Source: Lonicera japonica
Taxonomy: Eukaryota > Streptophyta > Magnoliopsida > Dipsacales > Caprifoliaceae
DNA length: 64,000 nucleotides
Reading direction: 5' to 3'
Assembly: GCA_021464415.1 (NCBI GenBank)
Contig: CM038471.1
Location: forward strand, 17,460,422-17,524,421
Position numbers and translations under genes: made by a program. How positions within the stretch are numbered: the stretch's first letter is position 1; the number at the start of each line of letters is the position of its first letter. Under the pieces are notes generated by a model, which was not told where the DNA came from, made no database searches, and was given only the letters and a program-made list of their open reading frames with translations. This document shows, one piece after another, positions 22,801 to 35,020 of this stretch.

Positions 22801-25404
22801 TTTAGCATAAAAATAATGATTTGAACTAGTTTGGTTCTTTTGTCGAAAAGATTTTATTAAATTAATTATAAAAATGTGTGATTAGCATATTAGGATAATA
22901 ATTTAATAAAAAACATATTTATAATGACCTATTAACAAATGAAAATTTTACAATAATTGAATTCGAGTTCTAAAAAATTATCGCGTTGACATACTCGTTC
23001 CTTACAAACCCCTAACTAACGAATTACCCAAACATATCTAATAAATTCATGGACAATAAATTATATAAACAAAACATCCTATATAAATTTATAAATTGAA
23101 ATCTAAATAAAACCGTAAGCATGCAAAAATTATACTAATAATTAACTAGGCATAAAATAAATTAAGAACATGAGATTTACGTATGTGCGTAAACCAATAA
23201 TAAATTTTGAAATTAATCTTCAATAATATACTTGAATACTTCGTCTTTAATTCCGAATAAACACCAAAGAAAAATAATAAAAGTGGTACAATTGAGTCCT
23301 TAATGTTGAAAAAGAAAAATTAATTAAAAAAAGAAAGAAAGAAAGAACAAGAATAAAGAGAGGAGAAGAAATCAATGGAGCCCAAGGCTCCTTTTTGTGT
23401 GCACAGCTGCTGCTGTCTGCGTGATGATGATTTATGATATATATATATATATATATTAGAAACTTAATTTAATTAGGTGTGCCAATAGGTCATGGGCTTG
23501 GCCTAATTTGAGACTTAAAAATTAATTAAAAAGAAATTGCTATGCGTGGAACTTGAACCTAAGACCACAAGAAGAGATCTTTTCATGCAAACCATCTAGG
23601 CTAGACCCACTTTCGAAAATTTCTAGCACCTTCAATTATTTTATTCATTCGCGCCATAATTTGCTCCTCTAGTGCACTGTTCGTATTTCGGCCATAACTT
23701 TGCGCTTTGAATTCCAATTGACGCAAGATTTTTGCCTAAGTGTAGCTAACTCAGAGATCTACAACTTCTATTTCCAAATTCTGTATGGATAAATATTAGA
23801 AATCGCCGAAACAAAGACGTTGCGCGTGGCAGATCTCTTTTTCAACTAAAAATTTTTCCAAATTGATTCAAATTACTTTTTTCTCCGCTTGGGACGATTT
23901 TTCGGCTTCCTTAGTCTCTTTCATCCACTCCCTTCATGCTTGAACTTGAAATTTGCTTCCGGTTCACTTCTTAAACCCAGTTTAGCTCCAAATTTGACTG
24001 GCAATGACTAATTTTGGGAAAATTAGCTTTTGCATTTGTTCTTATTTATTTTTAACCTGTAAAAAGGATAAAATGCACTAAAAACAAACAATATTATCGT
24101 ATTTCATGATTACAAACTCATTTCTTAATAATTTAGGATAATTAGAATTAAATCCATGCATATTAAGTCATTTAAATACGTATAAAAAGGCAATATTTTG
24201 GCTTAGTCAATAGCCCCGGAGAAGAACTTTCAAATTTTCACCCTCGACTATTACATGATATCCATTGGAATTAAGAGCCCCCAAAAAGATAAAATTCTTC
24301 TTTAGATTAGAACATACTGGACATCACTAAGAGTACGTATCACCCTGTTTTACATCTTTAGCCGAATCGTACCAATCCCTATCATTTTACATGCATGGTC
24401 TTTACCCATCAAAACCTTGCCCTCGCTAATCTCGGTGAAGGTATAGAACAATCCCGATTTGAGCACATGTGATACGAGCACCCGCTATCCAAGATCAACT
24501 CATTCGAATAGCTAACCCGTGGAGTTATAACCAACATACTCTCAAAGTCCTCTTTCGATGCTGTTACCACGTTTGCATTCTCCACCGCACCTTTATTCTC
24601 TCCACAGTAATAGATTCTATTTGGACACTCCCGACGCATGTGTCTAAGTTTTCTACACTAGTCAAATTATCTTAATCTTATCAGTCGGTCCTCAAGATTT
24701 CAACGGCGACCTTCCCTATTTTCCCGCTTCTTCTCATCGCTTCTCCCTCTAGTGAATAGTGCATCCGAGTTGGATTCTCTGATTTCCTTCAAGCATTTTT
24801 CATTAGCCAAATTAGCCGATGATACCAAATCGTAAGTCACATTTTCCTTCCAGAAGCGAATTAAGAAACAAAATATCCTTGTCGTCATTATCAATCCCGA
24901 CGTCTAACCCCTGCAAATCTGAGATTATCTTGTTGAACCCGTCAAGAATTCATACCAGAGTAGCTTCTTCTTCAAGTAGAGACGATTCTCGATATTATTC
25001 GTCATATAGTAATCCTTAAACTTTTTTTCCAAAGTACTAAACCATACATTTCACGCATCACATAATACATCACATTTGGAGCAAGGTGTAAATTAATTAT
25101 ACTACATGCTTGCTTATCGTACTCGGCCCAATTGGCGTCAGACTACTTATCGGGCTTAGCTTTATTCTCCAATAATGCTCTGTACAAACCTTGTTAGACA
25201 AGGATGTCAGACATCTGCCACTGCCATATCGCAAAATTCGTCGTCTTCTCGTCAAACCTCTCTCTATCGAATTTGACCGCAACCCTCACTTTAGGAGTAG
25301 ACATCCTCTTCAAATGTGACTTATATGCCTTCTTGTCACTCCCTTCTAGTATATCAGCAATAGACATCTCTAACTATCATACAATTATCCCAAGGAATAG
25401 ACCT
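19890..25404 (-). mobile_element. Inverted 5' part of a Ty1/copia element: gag, protease, integrase, RT
   Basis: Read downward on the - strand the copia order is complete: gag (about 25400-24650), protease with LILDSGCSYHMC (about 24510), pre-integrase (24400-24215, resuming 21919-21700), integrase core with HYFMTFLDDYSRRT (about 21560), integrase C-terminal region (21033-20830), and reverse transcriptase with IGCKWIFT, QLDVKTAFLHGDLEEEIYI and the catalytic block LLLYVDN (normally YVDD), running to a GMEI-type motif near 19935 and ending about 19890. The integrase is cut in two by the 2.3 kb insertion at 21925-24209. Stops and frameshifts are scattered throughout. The part downstream of RT is missing here and is found on the opposite strand from 25911. 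Confidence 0.85.
21925..24209. mobile_element. Solo LTR (2.3 kb) inserted in the copia element
   Basis: It begins TGACTTGGCG and ends GGCTTAGTCA, so it has TG...CA ends with a short terminal inverted repeat. Both sides carry the same 5-bp direct repeat ATAGC (21920-21924 and 24210-24214). The host copia pre-integrase region reads across the site once the insertion and one repeat copy are ignored. It is AT-rich with no transposase or gag-pol coding sequence, and holds a TA microsatellite near 23439-23456. TG...CA ends, 5-bp duplication and lack of coding point to a solo LTR of an unrelated LTR retrotransposon. Confidence 0.7.
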
Positions 25405-25417
25405 GCATTTGATACCA
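25405..25417 (-). promoter_or_regulatory. Copia primer-binding site
   Basis: The - strand reads TGGTATCAAATGC three bases inside the inner end of the LTR. This resembles the initiator-methionine tRNA primer site (TGGTATCAGAGC) used by plant copia elements. It fixes 25421-25910 as the 5' LTR of the - strand part. Confidence 0.75.
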
Positions 25418-25420
25418 AAT

Positions 25421-25910
25421 TGTTGTGTTAAGATACCGCTAGAACAAGCCTTTGCACAATTGTGCGTATAATAATTAAAGAAAACCATTAATATTCAAGC
25501 AATATGAAAAACATGAGATTATAGAAGAAAACAATAACCAAGCACGCAAGAGATTAGGTGGTATCGAAAAAATCGCCACTAATCCACCGAGTGATAGCTG
25601 TTATTGATGAAATCAATTCCGAGTACAATGCGCAAAGCAAATCCTAGTCGCCAATTAGAGCTCTTAATATTATCTCTCGACTATATTCTCACGTAAACAG
25701 TACAATACAACTCATAAATAAAAGCTATAATAAGGGTTTTATTTATAAGGTATAAATCTTATGGGTCTAGGATTGCACAAAGCTAAAACATAATATAAAT
25801 TAGATAATACAAATCCAACTAGGAATTGGACAATACAAAGCCAATTAGGAATTAGACAATATAAAACCAAATAGGAATAAGATTCATATACAAAACAAAA
25901 TCTTCAATTT
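25421..25910 (-). repeat. Copia 5' LTR, inverted
   Basis: About 490 bases. The reverse complement aligns along its whole length with the + strand LTR at 26810-27305, sharing for example 'tatgagttgtattgta', 'gagagataatatt' and 'aaggcttgttct', and ending in ACACAACA. Its outer end at about 25910 adjoins coding sequence of the same element in the opposite orientation. Confidence 0.85.
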
Positions 25911-26809
25911 AGTGTTGAGAAAGTGGTTACTTAATTCGGGATAGAAAAATCAAAGCCGGTGAGTGTCCCATTAACATTGCATTTCAAACTCTCCGCATCG
26001 ATGGCTCCTAACTTCGAGGCAGAGGTGGAGTACATGGCTTAAGTTCCTTATGCAAGTGCGGTTTGAAGTTTGATATATGCTATGGTATGTACTTGACTGA
26101 ATATTGCTCAAGCAATGAGCATTGTGTTGGTAGTTATATGGCGAACCCTGAAAAATTGCATTGGTAAGTCGTTGAATGGGTTATACGATATCTACGAGGA
26201 ACGATAGACAAATGATTGGTATTTTAAAAATCTAAAACGTCAACTGTTGAGGATTTTGTGATTCGGACTACGCCAACGACCTAGATAAGCAGAGATCGAT
26301 TACAATTATTTGTTTACATTGGGTAGCGGTCCATTGAGTGGGAGGTCGATGATTCCAAATGTGGTAGCGTTGTCTACCATGGAGGTAAAACATATTACAG
26401 TAACGGAGGCCGTCAAGGAGGCCATCTGGATTAGTGGTTTAGTTAGTGATCTCAGTTTAAAGCCAAAAAAAGTGGTGGTGCACTGTGACAATCAGAGTGC
26501 AATTCACTTGGAGAAAAATCAAGCATATTGATGTCCAACATCATTTCATCGGGAAAATTATTGAAAACAGTGTTGTAAATCTAATTAAATTTGGCACCAA
26601 GGATAATCTGGCAAATATGTTGACAAAGGCTATCCCACTTGTGCAAGTTTAAGCATTGTTTGATGTTGGTCAATGTCCTTTGGTGTTGATGCACCTCCGC
26701 AGGGGGGCGCTGGTGGTCCTAAGGGATCGACAAGAGTAATAGGGTCTTATTCAATAAATTTATCATGGTGGAATGCATTGGGGTCTTATGGAACATCGCC
26801 AAGGTGGAG
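25911..26809 (+). mobile_element. 3' part of the same copia element: RT end and RNase H
   Basis: On the + strand the protein text starts at a VEKVV-like motif, passes GIEKSKPVS and VPYASAV, and reaches RNase H with STMEVKHITVTEAVKEAIW and VVHCDNQSAIHLEKNQ (26380-26530), then HIDVQHHFIGK and NLANMLTKAIP. It takes up the copia polyprotein within a few codons of where the - strand part breaks off at about 19890. A purine-rich tract 'ccaaggtggaga' lies just before the LTR at 26810. Stops are present, so it is not functional. Confidence 0.85.
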
Positions 26810-27305
26810 AATTAAAGATTTGGCTTTGTATAAGAATCATATTCCTATTTGATTTTATATTGTCTAATTTTAATTGGTTTTGTATTGTCCAATTCTTAGT
26901 AGGTTTTGGCTTTATGAAATCCTAGAACGATAAGATTTATATCCTATAAATATAACTCTTGTTATAGGTTTTATTTATGAGTTGTATTGTATTGTTTACT
27001 AGTTAGATTATATTTGAGAGATAATATTGATAGCTCTAATTGATGGCTAGGGTTTGCTTTTACGAAGTTGTACTCGGAATTGGTATCATCAATAATAGCT
27101 ATCACACGGTGGATTAATGGTGGTTTTGCCTATACCGCCTAGCTAATTGCTTGTGTGTTCCGTTCGTTGTTTTATTCTTTAATCTCTTATTTTTCATATA
27201 TCTTAAATATTAGTGGTGCTTGTTCTTTAAATTATTGTACGCATAATTGTCCAGTCAATCCTACGCTTGTGTTAAGGCTTGTTCTGGCAGTATCTTAGCG
27301 TAACA
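26810..27305 (+). repeat. Copia 3' LTR
   Basis: About 496 bases in + orientation, ending 'cttagcgtaaca'. It pairs with the inverted LTR at 25421-25910. I could not find a convincing 5-bp target duplication matching the sequence left of 19890. Confidence 0.8.
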
Positions 27306-27540
27306 AGTACTCTATTCTAGATTACTAGAGTGATTTTTCCATCAAGGATACTCCAATTATAAATTTTGATAAATTTCCCAAAATTAATTACCCAATACTC
27401 CAGTATATAGATTCTTTTCACACATGCATGCTTACATAATTATAATTGAATTCCAAATCATAAGTAGTTTAAAGATTTTAATTTAAATAAATAGCGCATA
27501 TACAAGGAGAAGGAAAAAATGAATCAGCATGCATGTGATT

Positions 27541-27965
27541 GGATACAACAACAACAAACAAGCCTTTATCCCACTAGGTGGGGTCGGCTACATGGATCAA
27601 ACGACGCCATAGTGGTCTGTCATGAATCATATCTTTAGTGAAACCATTTGCCTCTAAATCCTTCTTAATAGATCTATAATCTTCCTCTGCCTTTAACAAC
27701 TAGGCTTCCCTCCATATGATCAACTCTCCTAACCACGGCATCTACAAGTCTCCTCCATACATGCCCAAACCATCTAAGTCGAGATTCAACCATCTTTTCT
27801 GTAATAGGTGCCACCCCAACTGATGGTAACATGATCTTATCTTTCCTATTCTTGCCACTCATCCATCTCAACATTCTCATCTCAGCTACATTTAGTTTAT
27901 TCTCATGTTGGCTTTTGACCGCCCAACACTCAGTCCCATACAACATCATTGGTCTAACCGCAGTA
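27541..27965 (-). mobile_element. 5'-truncated non-LTR retrotransposon (RTE-like LINE), 3' end
   Basis: The - strand encodes the C-terminal end of a LINE reverse transcriptase ORF: LYGTECWAVKSQ, MRMLRWMSGKNRKDK, VGVAPITEKM and LRWFGHVWRR (27949-27690). It is followed by the typical 3' terminal text with 'gaccccacctagtggga' and a TTG-rich tail (27543-27560 as CAA repeats on the + strand). The break at about 27965 is a normal 5' truncation. The frame is open for 91 codons, so it is a fairly young fragment, but it lacks all catalytic parts. Confidence 0.85.
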
Positions 27966-27989
27966 CGATAGAATGATGAAAAGGAAAAA

Positions 27990-29537
27990 TAATCTGAAGC
28001 TAAAATAAAATAATTAAGGAATCAACTATTATGAATGAAGATGATGAACTGCTATGGACACCAAACAAAGAGGAAACTTATGAACAAAATGGAGACCAAA
28101 TCTTGTTTTGGGGTAGGTTCCTCCAATGGCTTTAATTCTCAATTTAGTTGTACATCTACCTTTATGTTTTTATTAATTCTATTAGTTTGAAAGCTTGAGA
28201 AGATGTATACAATTGTTGATTAGGGTTTCTACTTGGGGAAGAATAAAAAAATGTGCGGAAATGATTGTAGAGGATATCGGCATTAACTACCTCTAGCTAT
28301 AGGTTTCCCTTCCTATTTATATGTATATGATAGGGTTACATGTTTAAAATGAATGTACATTACTATAAAGGGAAAACTTAGGCACTCTAAGATACCAACT
28401 GTCCCCAATCCCACATTTGTACAAATGGCTATTTCCTATGACTTATCCTCTAGCTTTGTTATATCCTCTTTGTTGGCCGACTAGCATTGGACGGTCATCT
28501 TCCAACTATTTCTTGATGGTCAGCAAATTACAGTGGTTGATTGGTGGTCGGCCTAAATACAAACACATCTTAGTCGGTTAGATGGTTATTCATCTGTAAT
28601 AAAGTTGGGGCTTTGGGCTTTGATTATAGGCTAATCAGGATACTCAGTTTCCAAGATGGGCCTTGACCAAAAGCCCACATTCAATTTTCATCTCCCACAA
28701 TTGCCACTCGAGCATCTAATCTCAGCTAACCAATTGAGGTTAAGTGCTTAGCTTGAAGAAACAATGGAGCAACTGATTAGCTTAATACCTCAAGGACTGA
28801 TAAAGGAGACTTGTAGTTATCCTTTAATCGAAGAATTTCAAATGATATTGGCTTCTTTGAGAAGATATATACCTAAAAGTTGTGGCTGTTCGTGAGGCCA
28901 ACTGACAACGCCTTTATTGGTCGGAAGTGCGCCAAAAAATGGGTGGGATAATTGTATGGGTCCCACATATTAAATGCACTTCATCATTCTTTGCTCATTC
29001 TCTAGGCAATTTGTTGTTTGAGGAGAGAAAGTGTGGAAGCTATATAATCACCCCTCCCCCCCCGGCCAAAAAAAAAAATAAAAAAATCTCATTTTCACAT
29101 TTTCTCCTCGGCTAAACTTTTGCAATCTTCATTCTCGCCACTGGAAAACTAAAACTTTACCGAAATCTTCATAAGTTCACCCCTTTCATTCCAAAAACTT
29201 TTTTTTCTTAGTATTCTCTAGTTCTCTTAATCTATAGAGCCAAAGTCTTCATTCCTAGTAAGTATTTTAGTAAACCTTTCTAGGTTCCCTTTTCAAAGTC
29301 TAACTTAGTTATTCTTCATTTTTTTCTCCTCCTCAATACATATTTAGCCTTTTGTCTTCATCAATTTTGCGTTATGGGTAGGATCGCGTTTGTAAATGAC
29401 ACCCAAATAGTTGAATTCATCACTAAGTAAATTAGAGGCCTGCGAAGGCCGATTATAATCCTTTTGCTGAGGAGTATGAGTTAGGCCCTAACGATTATCA
29501 TGTTCATACTTCTTTTTTTCGAGCGGCAAGTCTTCAG
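27990..29537. other. Unassigned repeat-like region with one coding-like stretch
   Basis: No gene is recognised. From about 28640 the sequence has 'tctcccacaattgccactcgagca', which looks like transposon internal sequence. A frame without ATG at about 29432-29575 reads KADYNPFAEEYELGPNDYHV and on to SFFRAASLQLP before the solo LTR interrupts it. The sequence beyond the two later insertions (from 38235) appears to be the other side of the same old element. Confidence 0.4.
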
Positions 29538-29542
29538 TTGCC

Positions 29543-32357
29543 TGTGATGCCCCCAAATCCCGTTTAGAGGTCTAAACCTCCAGGACCCAATTAATCACAA
29601 TGCCGTACGCGACAGTGAATTTAAAGTACATAATTTAAAACTCGTTTTCAAAACAATTTGGCATGTACACTCCGTAAGTTTAACAAATCCAAACCTGTGA
29701 ACTGATAAAATAAATTTCATTTCTAGAAATCAAGCTCCACATTTTTTGTAAAGCTTAGTTGTAATAAAATTACAGACAACTATTGAATACAAATCTTCCA
29801 ACAAAGTCCCAGTGCACTATTAAAAATGTTTACAACATTGATATATTAAAAACAATTGTAAGTTTGATTATACAACGTTCAGTTATTACAAGAAAAGATT
29901 AATTTAATATTATACATTTGAATTCAAGCCGTCCCTCAGAGGTAAATAAACTTTAACGCGCGCCAACCCAAAGAGTGTACATGCAAAATTGTTTTGAAAA
30001 ATGAGAGTGAGTCAAACACGGGCTCAATGGGAACTATAAGGTTATGTATAGTAAAATACACCTAGTAATACGCATGGATCGTACGGTATAAAAATAATAG
30101 TTAAGCATTAAGTACACCGTATATTTATGTGCAATATTCATCTCAAGATACCATAGAAGTAAAAATATATGCAATGCAAATTTAATGATCCCACCCCCAA
30201 AATATCAAACTAAAACGATGCATAACAGGAAACACAAGATCATTAACCGAAAGTAAGTGTTTGCTACTATAGCAAACTCCAATTATGTTACTCTCGGTCT
30301 CATCTCATCTCAAAGGCAACGGAAAGGGCTATAACCCTTTATATGCAATGAGCTACAACCCAATGCGTTAGTGGTTACAACAACTAACAAGAGGCTACAA
30401 CCTCATCTCATCAAAAGGGCTACAACCTTCGTCTCGTACCGATACTTTGGGCTCCAACCCAATAAACTAAGTTGCTACAACCGGTTATAGGCCTCAACCC
30501 AATCAATAAGGAAGGCTACAACCCTCCAAGTAAGCCTACCACCTTACAATTACCATCTACGTAGATAATTAAGCCAATAACAATAAAATATAAAAGAGCG
30601 CACACACCAAATAGTACTAAATTAATGTATCTTATTCCTTAGTCTCAAATATGAAAATCTCATATATATATATATATAATCCATCAATCTATGGCCATTA
30701 TCAAAAGTACTTCAATAATACATTGTTTTCGTATCACTTTGGTTATATAAACTAGCTCAACAAAGTGATGTCATATGATATACATTTACCAAATGTACAT
30801 ATGCCACATGTATAATAAACAATATAAACCTTTCATAATGATGTCCATAGGGCACAAACATTTATCCCGTCAAATAATTTAATATAAAACTCCATGGCCG
30901 GTCTCATTAATTGTAATCCATTTGGTGGGATTTTATCCAGCACTTATTATAAATTCCCACTAACTAATGTAGCTCTTGGACGTCACTCCCATACGGATAA
31001 TAATGAAATCGTACAAGAAATCCAAAAATTTACATTGTATAATTTGCTTAGTAGAATCTCGCAAATACTTTTTCAAAAAATGGGTTTTAACCAAATCTTT
31101 TACATTTGTCAATAAGTGGCATAGCTATAACATCGTATTAACACAATATAGGTAGAGGAATTCATGTATCAAACCCATCATATGAACCTTTTCTAGTTGT
31201 ATACACTTGTGTATAAAAGGGGTTTTGGGTGAAATTGAGGGAAATGCAAGTACTTGTCAAATTCCTTGTAGAATGAACAAATTCACATATTAGTAAATCA
31301 ATCTCAATAATAAATAACAAGAAATTTCAACCCAAACCCCAATATATATGATGAATCTCGAATTTGCATGAAAAAAACCTAATTTCTAGTTCAATCAAAA
31401 AATGCAACACATAAATCTTTGAAAAAAAGTTTTATACTATTGTTCCCACCTAGAATTGAACTTTACACATGATTGGAAGGATTAAAACCAAGGTAGAAGT
31501 CTGAATATGAAGCTTCAATCAAACCTTAGGTGTTCTAATGGAGATTAAAGCTTGAAGAATGATGGATGTAATGATGATTTGATGGTCATCTTACTAAATC
31601 ATGCTTAGGAGTGATTAAACCCTCACAAAAGCTCCCAAAATCGTCCCTCAATCTCCCTCTTAAAGCTCTCTAGGTGGGTGTATGTGTTTGGGATGAAATG
31701 AGCTATGTTTTGCTAATTTATTGTGCTTTAGAGCCCAACAGTCGATTGTTAGGTGAAATCTGGTACAATATTAGTATTTTGGCCATAACTTCTTGCTCAG
31801 AACTCGGATTCAGGTGATCTATATATAAATGGAAAGAAAACTCGATCTACAATTTACTTAAGGAAATTTCCTCAAATTATGACTAGATTAATACTATAAT
31901 CTCATGCAAAGTAGCTATTTGCCAACATAAATAAAATTTTCTGATACGAGTAGATTTTGTCAATTCGCTCACTTCGCACTAAGTTTTGACCTAAAAGGAG
32001 CATGAATTAGGTTTCAATCAAAATACAAAAGTTTTAGAATTGAATAAAACCTAATTAGAGACTCAAATAGAAAGTCAATTGGTTGTGAAACAAAGGAATT
32101 ATGATCTCTCAAAGTTTGCTAAATTCCTTAAGTCGCGTAAAATGAAAATACGAGCTTAATACCTCAGTTTCAAGTCGAACCACCCGAAATGGGAAACAAT
32201 TATTCACACAAATTTATTTAAGGTGTTGTAACATATTTGAAGTGTTTGTACCACTAGATTTATCTTAGAACTCAAAATCTCTAGTCAAAATGAGAATGTG
32301 CACTCGAACAAGGCTAATCCGTGGAATTTATACGTGATAAAAATACGGAATATTACA
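29543..32357. mobile_element. Solo LTR (2.8 kb), probably gypsy
   Basis: Begins TGTGATGCCCCCAAATCCCG and ends GGAATATTACA, giving TG...CA ends of a type frequent in long plant gypsy LTRs. The flanking 5 bases are TTGCC (29538-29542) and CTGCC (32358-32362), one mismatch apart, consistent with an aged target duplication. It contains no gag or pol. Inside is an array of 'gctacaacc'-like motifs at 30320-30525. The scattered short ORFs in it are not recognised. Confidence 0.65.
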
Positions 32358-32364
32358 CTGCCTC

Positions 32365-33000
32365 TGATAAGCACCCAAAACATTTATAATTTCCCAAATG
32401 CCTAACTTTAAGTGTCAAAAATTGCATTATGTTATTTAATGTTGACATTTAGTTGTTTTGCAGGCCCTAGTCTTAATTGATGTAATTAAATGCTTAATTT
32501 TGTTGAATATGTGAGGCTAGACACCTAAAATGACTTGGATAGTTTTTAAAGTGTAACTTTTTACTCGGGACTCCGAATCATGCGTTTCTTGAGCCTAAAA
32601 TCAAGAGAATTTCGAGAGATTTAATTTTCCAGTTCAACATTTTTTCAAATTCGGCCATCTTCAGATCCCAAATTGCATTACAAAATTTCGGCAGCAAAAG
32701 AAAAAAATTGAGAAAATATTCCAAAAGTGTGTGGTGCCCACTCTCATATTTTAAACACTCAACCCATAACCCAACACTCCACTCCCTAGACAATGTCTAT
32801 AATATTCTCTTACACACTCCACTACCCCTCACCCCATTGTCTACTTTCATGATTATGTTTCTCTTCCATTTCTCACATATATTGATTCATATTTGGCCAA
32901 GAGAGATAACATACGAGAGTTTTGAAGAAAATAGGAAAGCTTGGAGAAAGAGAGTTTGTTGTAGAGAGAGAAAATATTTGAGTGCTACATAGACTACTTT
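32365..33000 (+). repeat. Athila-like gypsy LTR, first 0.63 kb, + orientation
   Basis: Starts TGATAAGCACCC and follows the solo LTR at 53134 base for base with moderate divergence up to 'gagagaaaatatttgagtgctacat' (about 32990). It then departs from that LTR and runs into gag-side sequence. So the rest of this LTR is absent here. The same departure point occurs in the inverted copy at 37720. Confidence 0.75.
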
Positions 33001-33049
33001 GCTCCTATCACTGCAAATCATCCATCTTGTATTGTCCTCCCTGCTACTA

Positions 33050-33815
33050 CCGAAATCTCAATTTGAAATTTGGCCGGCGACGATTTCAATGTTACCCAGT
33101 TTTCATGGCTTAGATCGAGAGAGTCCATACCCTCACTTAGGAAAATTTTCTTAATGTTTGTGCAACCTTTAAGAACCAAAATCTAAATTATGAGAATGTT
33201 CGGTTAAGGTTGTTCCATTTATCCCTTCATGACAAAGCTTCTTTGTGGCTTAATTCTTTGCCACGAGATTCAATTCGCTCATGGGATCAATTAACCAAAA
33301 AGTTCATATCTAAATTCTACCCAATGAATCGAACAAATGAAATGCATCAGTCCATCCAAGATTTTCGTCAAAAACGCAATGAACAATCTTATGAAGTGTG
33401 GGATAGATTTCAAGATTTCATTATCAAATGCCCCCATCACGGCATTAATAAAAGTCATCTAGTCCAATGTTTTTATAATGGTCTCAGTCCCACTTCTCGT
33501 AACATAATAGAGTCCATGCATAAGGGAAAGTTCATGCACCTCACACCCACTGAAGCCTACACATTTTTAACTGAACTATAAGAAGATTCACAACAATGGG
33601 ATGCTTTTAATGAATTTTCTAAGTCTGACCAAAGTCTTAGAACTAGTGATAGGTATGAAATCAAGAATGACCCAGAGTTAAAGAACTTAATACAAGGTTT
33701 CAACTAAGGTTTAACAGCTTTGACCAAAACAGTTGAGCCTTTGGCCTATTCAATGCAAAAGTAAACCGTTGAGCCTATTCCATTCATGAGTGTCTATAGT
33801 GAGCCCAACATTTCA
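33050..33815 (+). mobile_element. Athila-like gag, left arm, + strand
   Basis: Gypsy gag with the retrotransposon gag core: LSLHDKASLWLNSLPRDS, SWDQLTKKFISKFYP, and the YEVWDRFQDFIIKCPHHGI block, then QCFYNGLSPTSRNIIESM (33210-33581). A stop follows after LTEL, with related sequence on to about 33815 ('tatagtgagcccaaca'). It matches the reverse complement of 36890-37660 at roughly nine bases in ten by eye. It ends abruptly against reverse-transcriptase sequence lying on the other strand. Confidence 0.8.
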
Positions 33816-34860
33816 AATGAGATATCCCAATCAGGAGGTCGAATAACCAAAGCTGAGATCAACTCAGCTTTCAGATGCTCAAAAGTAGTGACACAAGTTT
33901 CATCGAAGACAAAATGCACGTCTTTCGAAATAAGGTTAGTCAAAGGTCGGGCTATCTTAAAAAAATCCTTAATAAATCACTAATAGAAATTGGCATGCCC
34001 TAAAAAGGAACAAATGTCCTTAATTAACCTAGGAGCTAGTTAAGAAGAGATTAAATCAACATTTGCCTTATCGACCTCAATACATTTGTAAGAGATTTCA
34101 TGTCCCAAAACAATACCCTTTTTTACCATGAAATGACATTTTTTTTCAATTAAGAACTAAATTCTTTTCTTGACGTCATTCTAGCACCATGGTCAGATGA
34201 GATAGGCATTGATCAAAGGATGAGCCATACACGGAGAAATCATCCATAAAGACCTCTAAGAATCGTTCCACTATGTCACTGAAGATGCTCATCATACACC
34301 TTTGAAAAGTCGCAGATGCGTTGCACAAGCCGAATGGCATGCGCGAATAGGCAAATATGCCAAATGGACATGTGAAAGTAGTTTTTTCTTGGTCTTGAGG
34401 AGCGATGGGAGTTTGATTGTACCCAGAATAGTCATCTAGGAAACAATAAAAAGAATGTCCAGCAAGTCGCTCAAGCATTTGATCTATGAAAATAAGAGAA
34501 AATTGATCTTTTCTTGTGACACTATTTAGCTTTCGGAAATCAAAACAAACACGCCATACTGTCGGGATTCTGGTTGGGACTAGCTCATTATCACTGTTTT
34601 TTACAACAGTGACACCAGATTTCTTTGGAACAACATGAATGGGGCTTACCCATTAGCTGTCAGAGATAAGGTATATGATTCCTACATCAAGCAATTTAAG
34701 GACTTCTGATCGAATAACTTCTTTCATGACTAGGTTCAATCGACGTTGTGGCTCACGAAAATTTTTTGCACCATCTTCTAGATGGATGCAATGACTACAA
34801 ATAGTCGGACTGATACCTTTAAGGTCAGATATGTTCCAACCCAAGGCTGATTCGTGCTTT
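33816..34860 (-). mobile_element. Athila-like reverse transcriptase, - strand, 3' truncated
   Basis: Descending from about 34860: SDLKGISPTICSHCIHLEDG, the EPQRRLN block, a VGIIYLISDS block, then FLDDYSGYNQ, FGIFAYSRMPFGLCNASATF and the catalytic FMDD in EVFMDDFSVYGSS (34250), continuing to FEHLKAELISALVIRPPDW near 33830. Sequence beyond (RNase H, integrase) is missing. The frame is interrupted between 34478 and 34653. Confidence 0.8.
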
Positions 34861-35020
34861 CTTAGAATATCGACTAGATTTTCTTTTTACTTGAAAGTCA
34901 AATCGGAGGCAATGATGACCGGATGAGTTTGATTTGAACCTAAAGGGACATATTTTAACTCAGAAGGCAATGGCTTTAGGGCTAAACTTTTTCTGAATCC
35001 TGAACATTGGTGAACTCAAT

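Noticed and set aside
21925..24209. Reading the 2.3 kb insertion as a DNA transposon because of its TGACT...AGTCA ends
   Set aside because: The TG...CA ends with a 5-bp duplication and no transposase suit a solo LTR better. A DNA element with 5-bp duplication remains possible but less likely.
30240..30560. Possible CRISPR-like array of spaced gctacaacc motifs
   Set aside because: The repeats are short, variable in sequence and spacing, and lie inside a plant LTR. CRISPR arrays are not expected in a plant nuclear genome.
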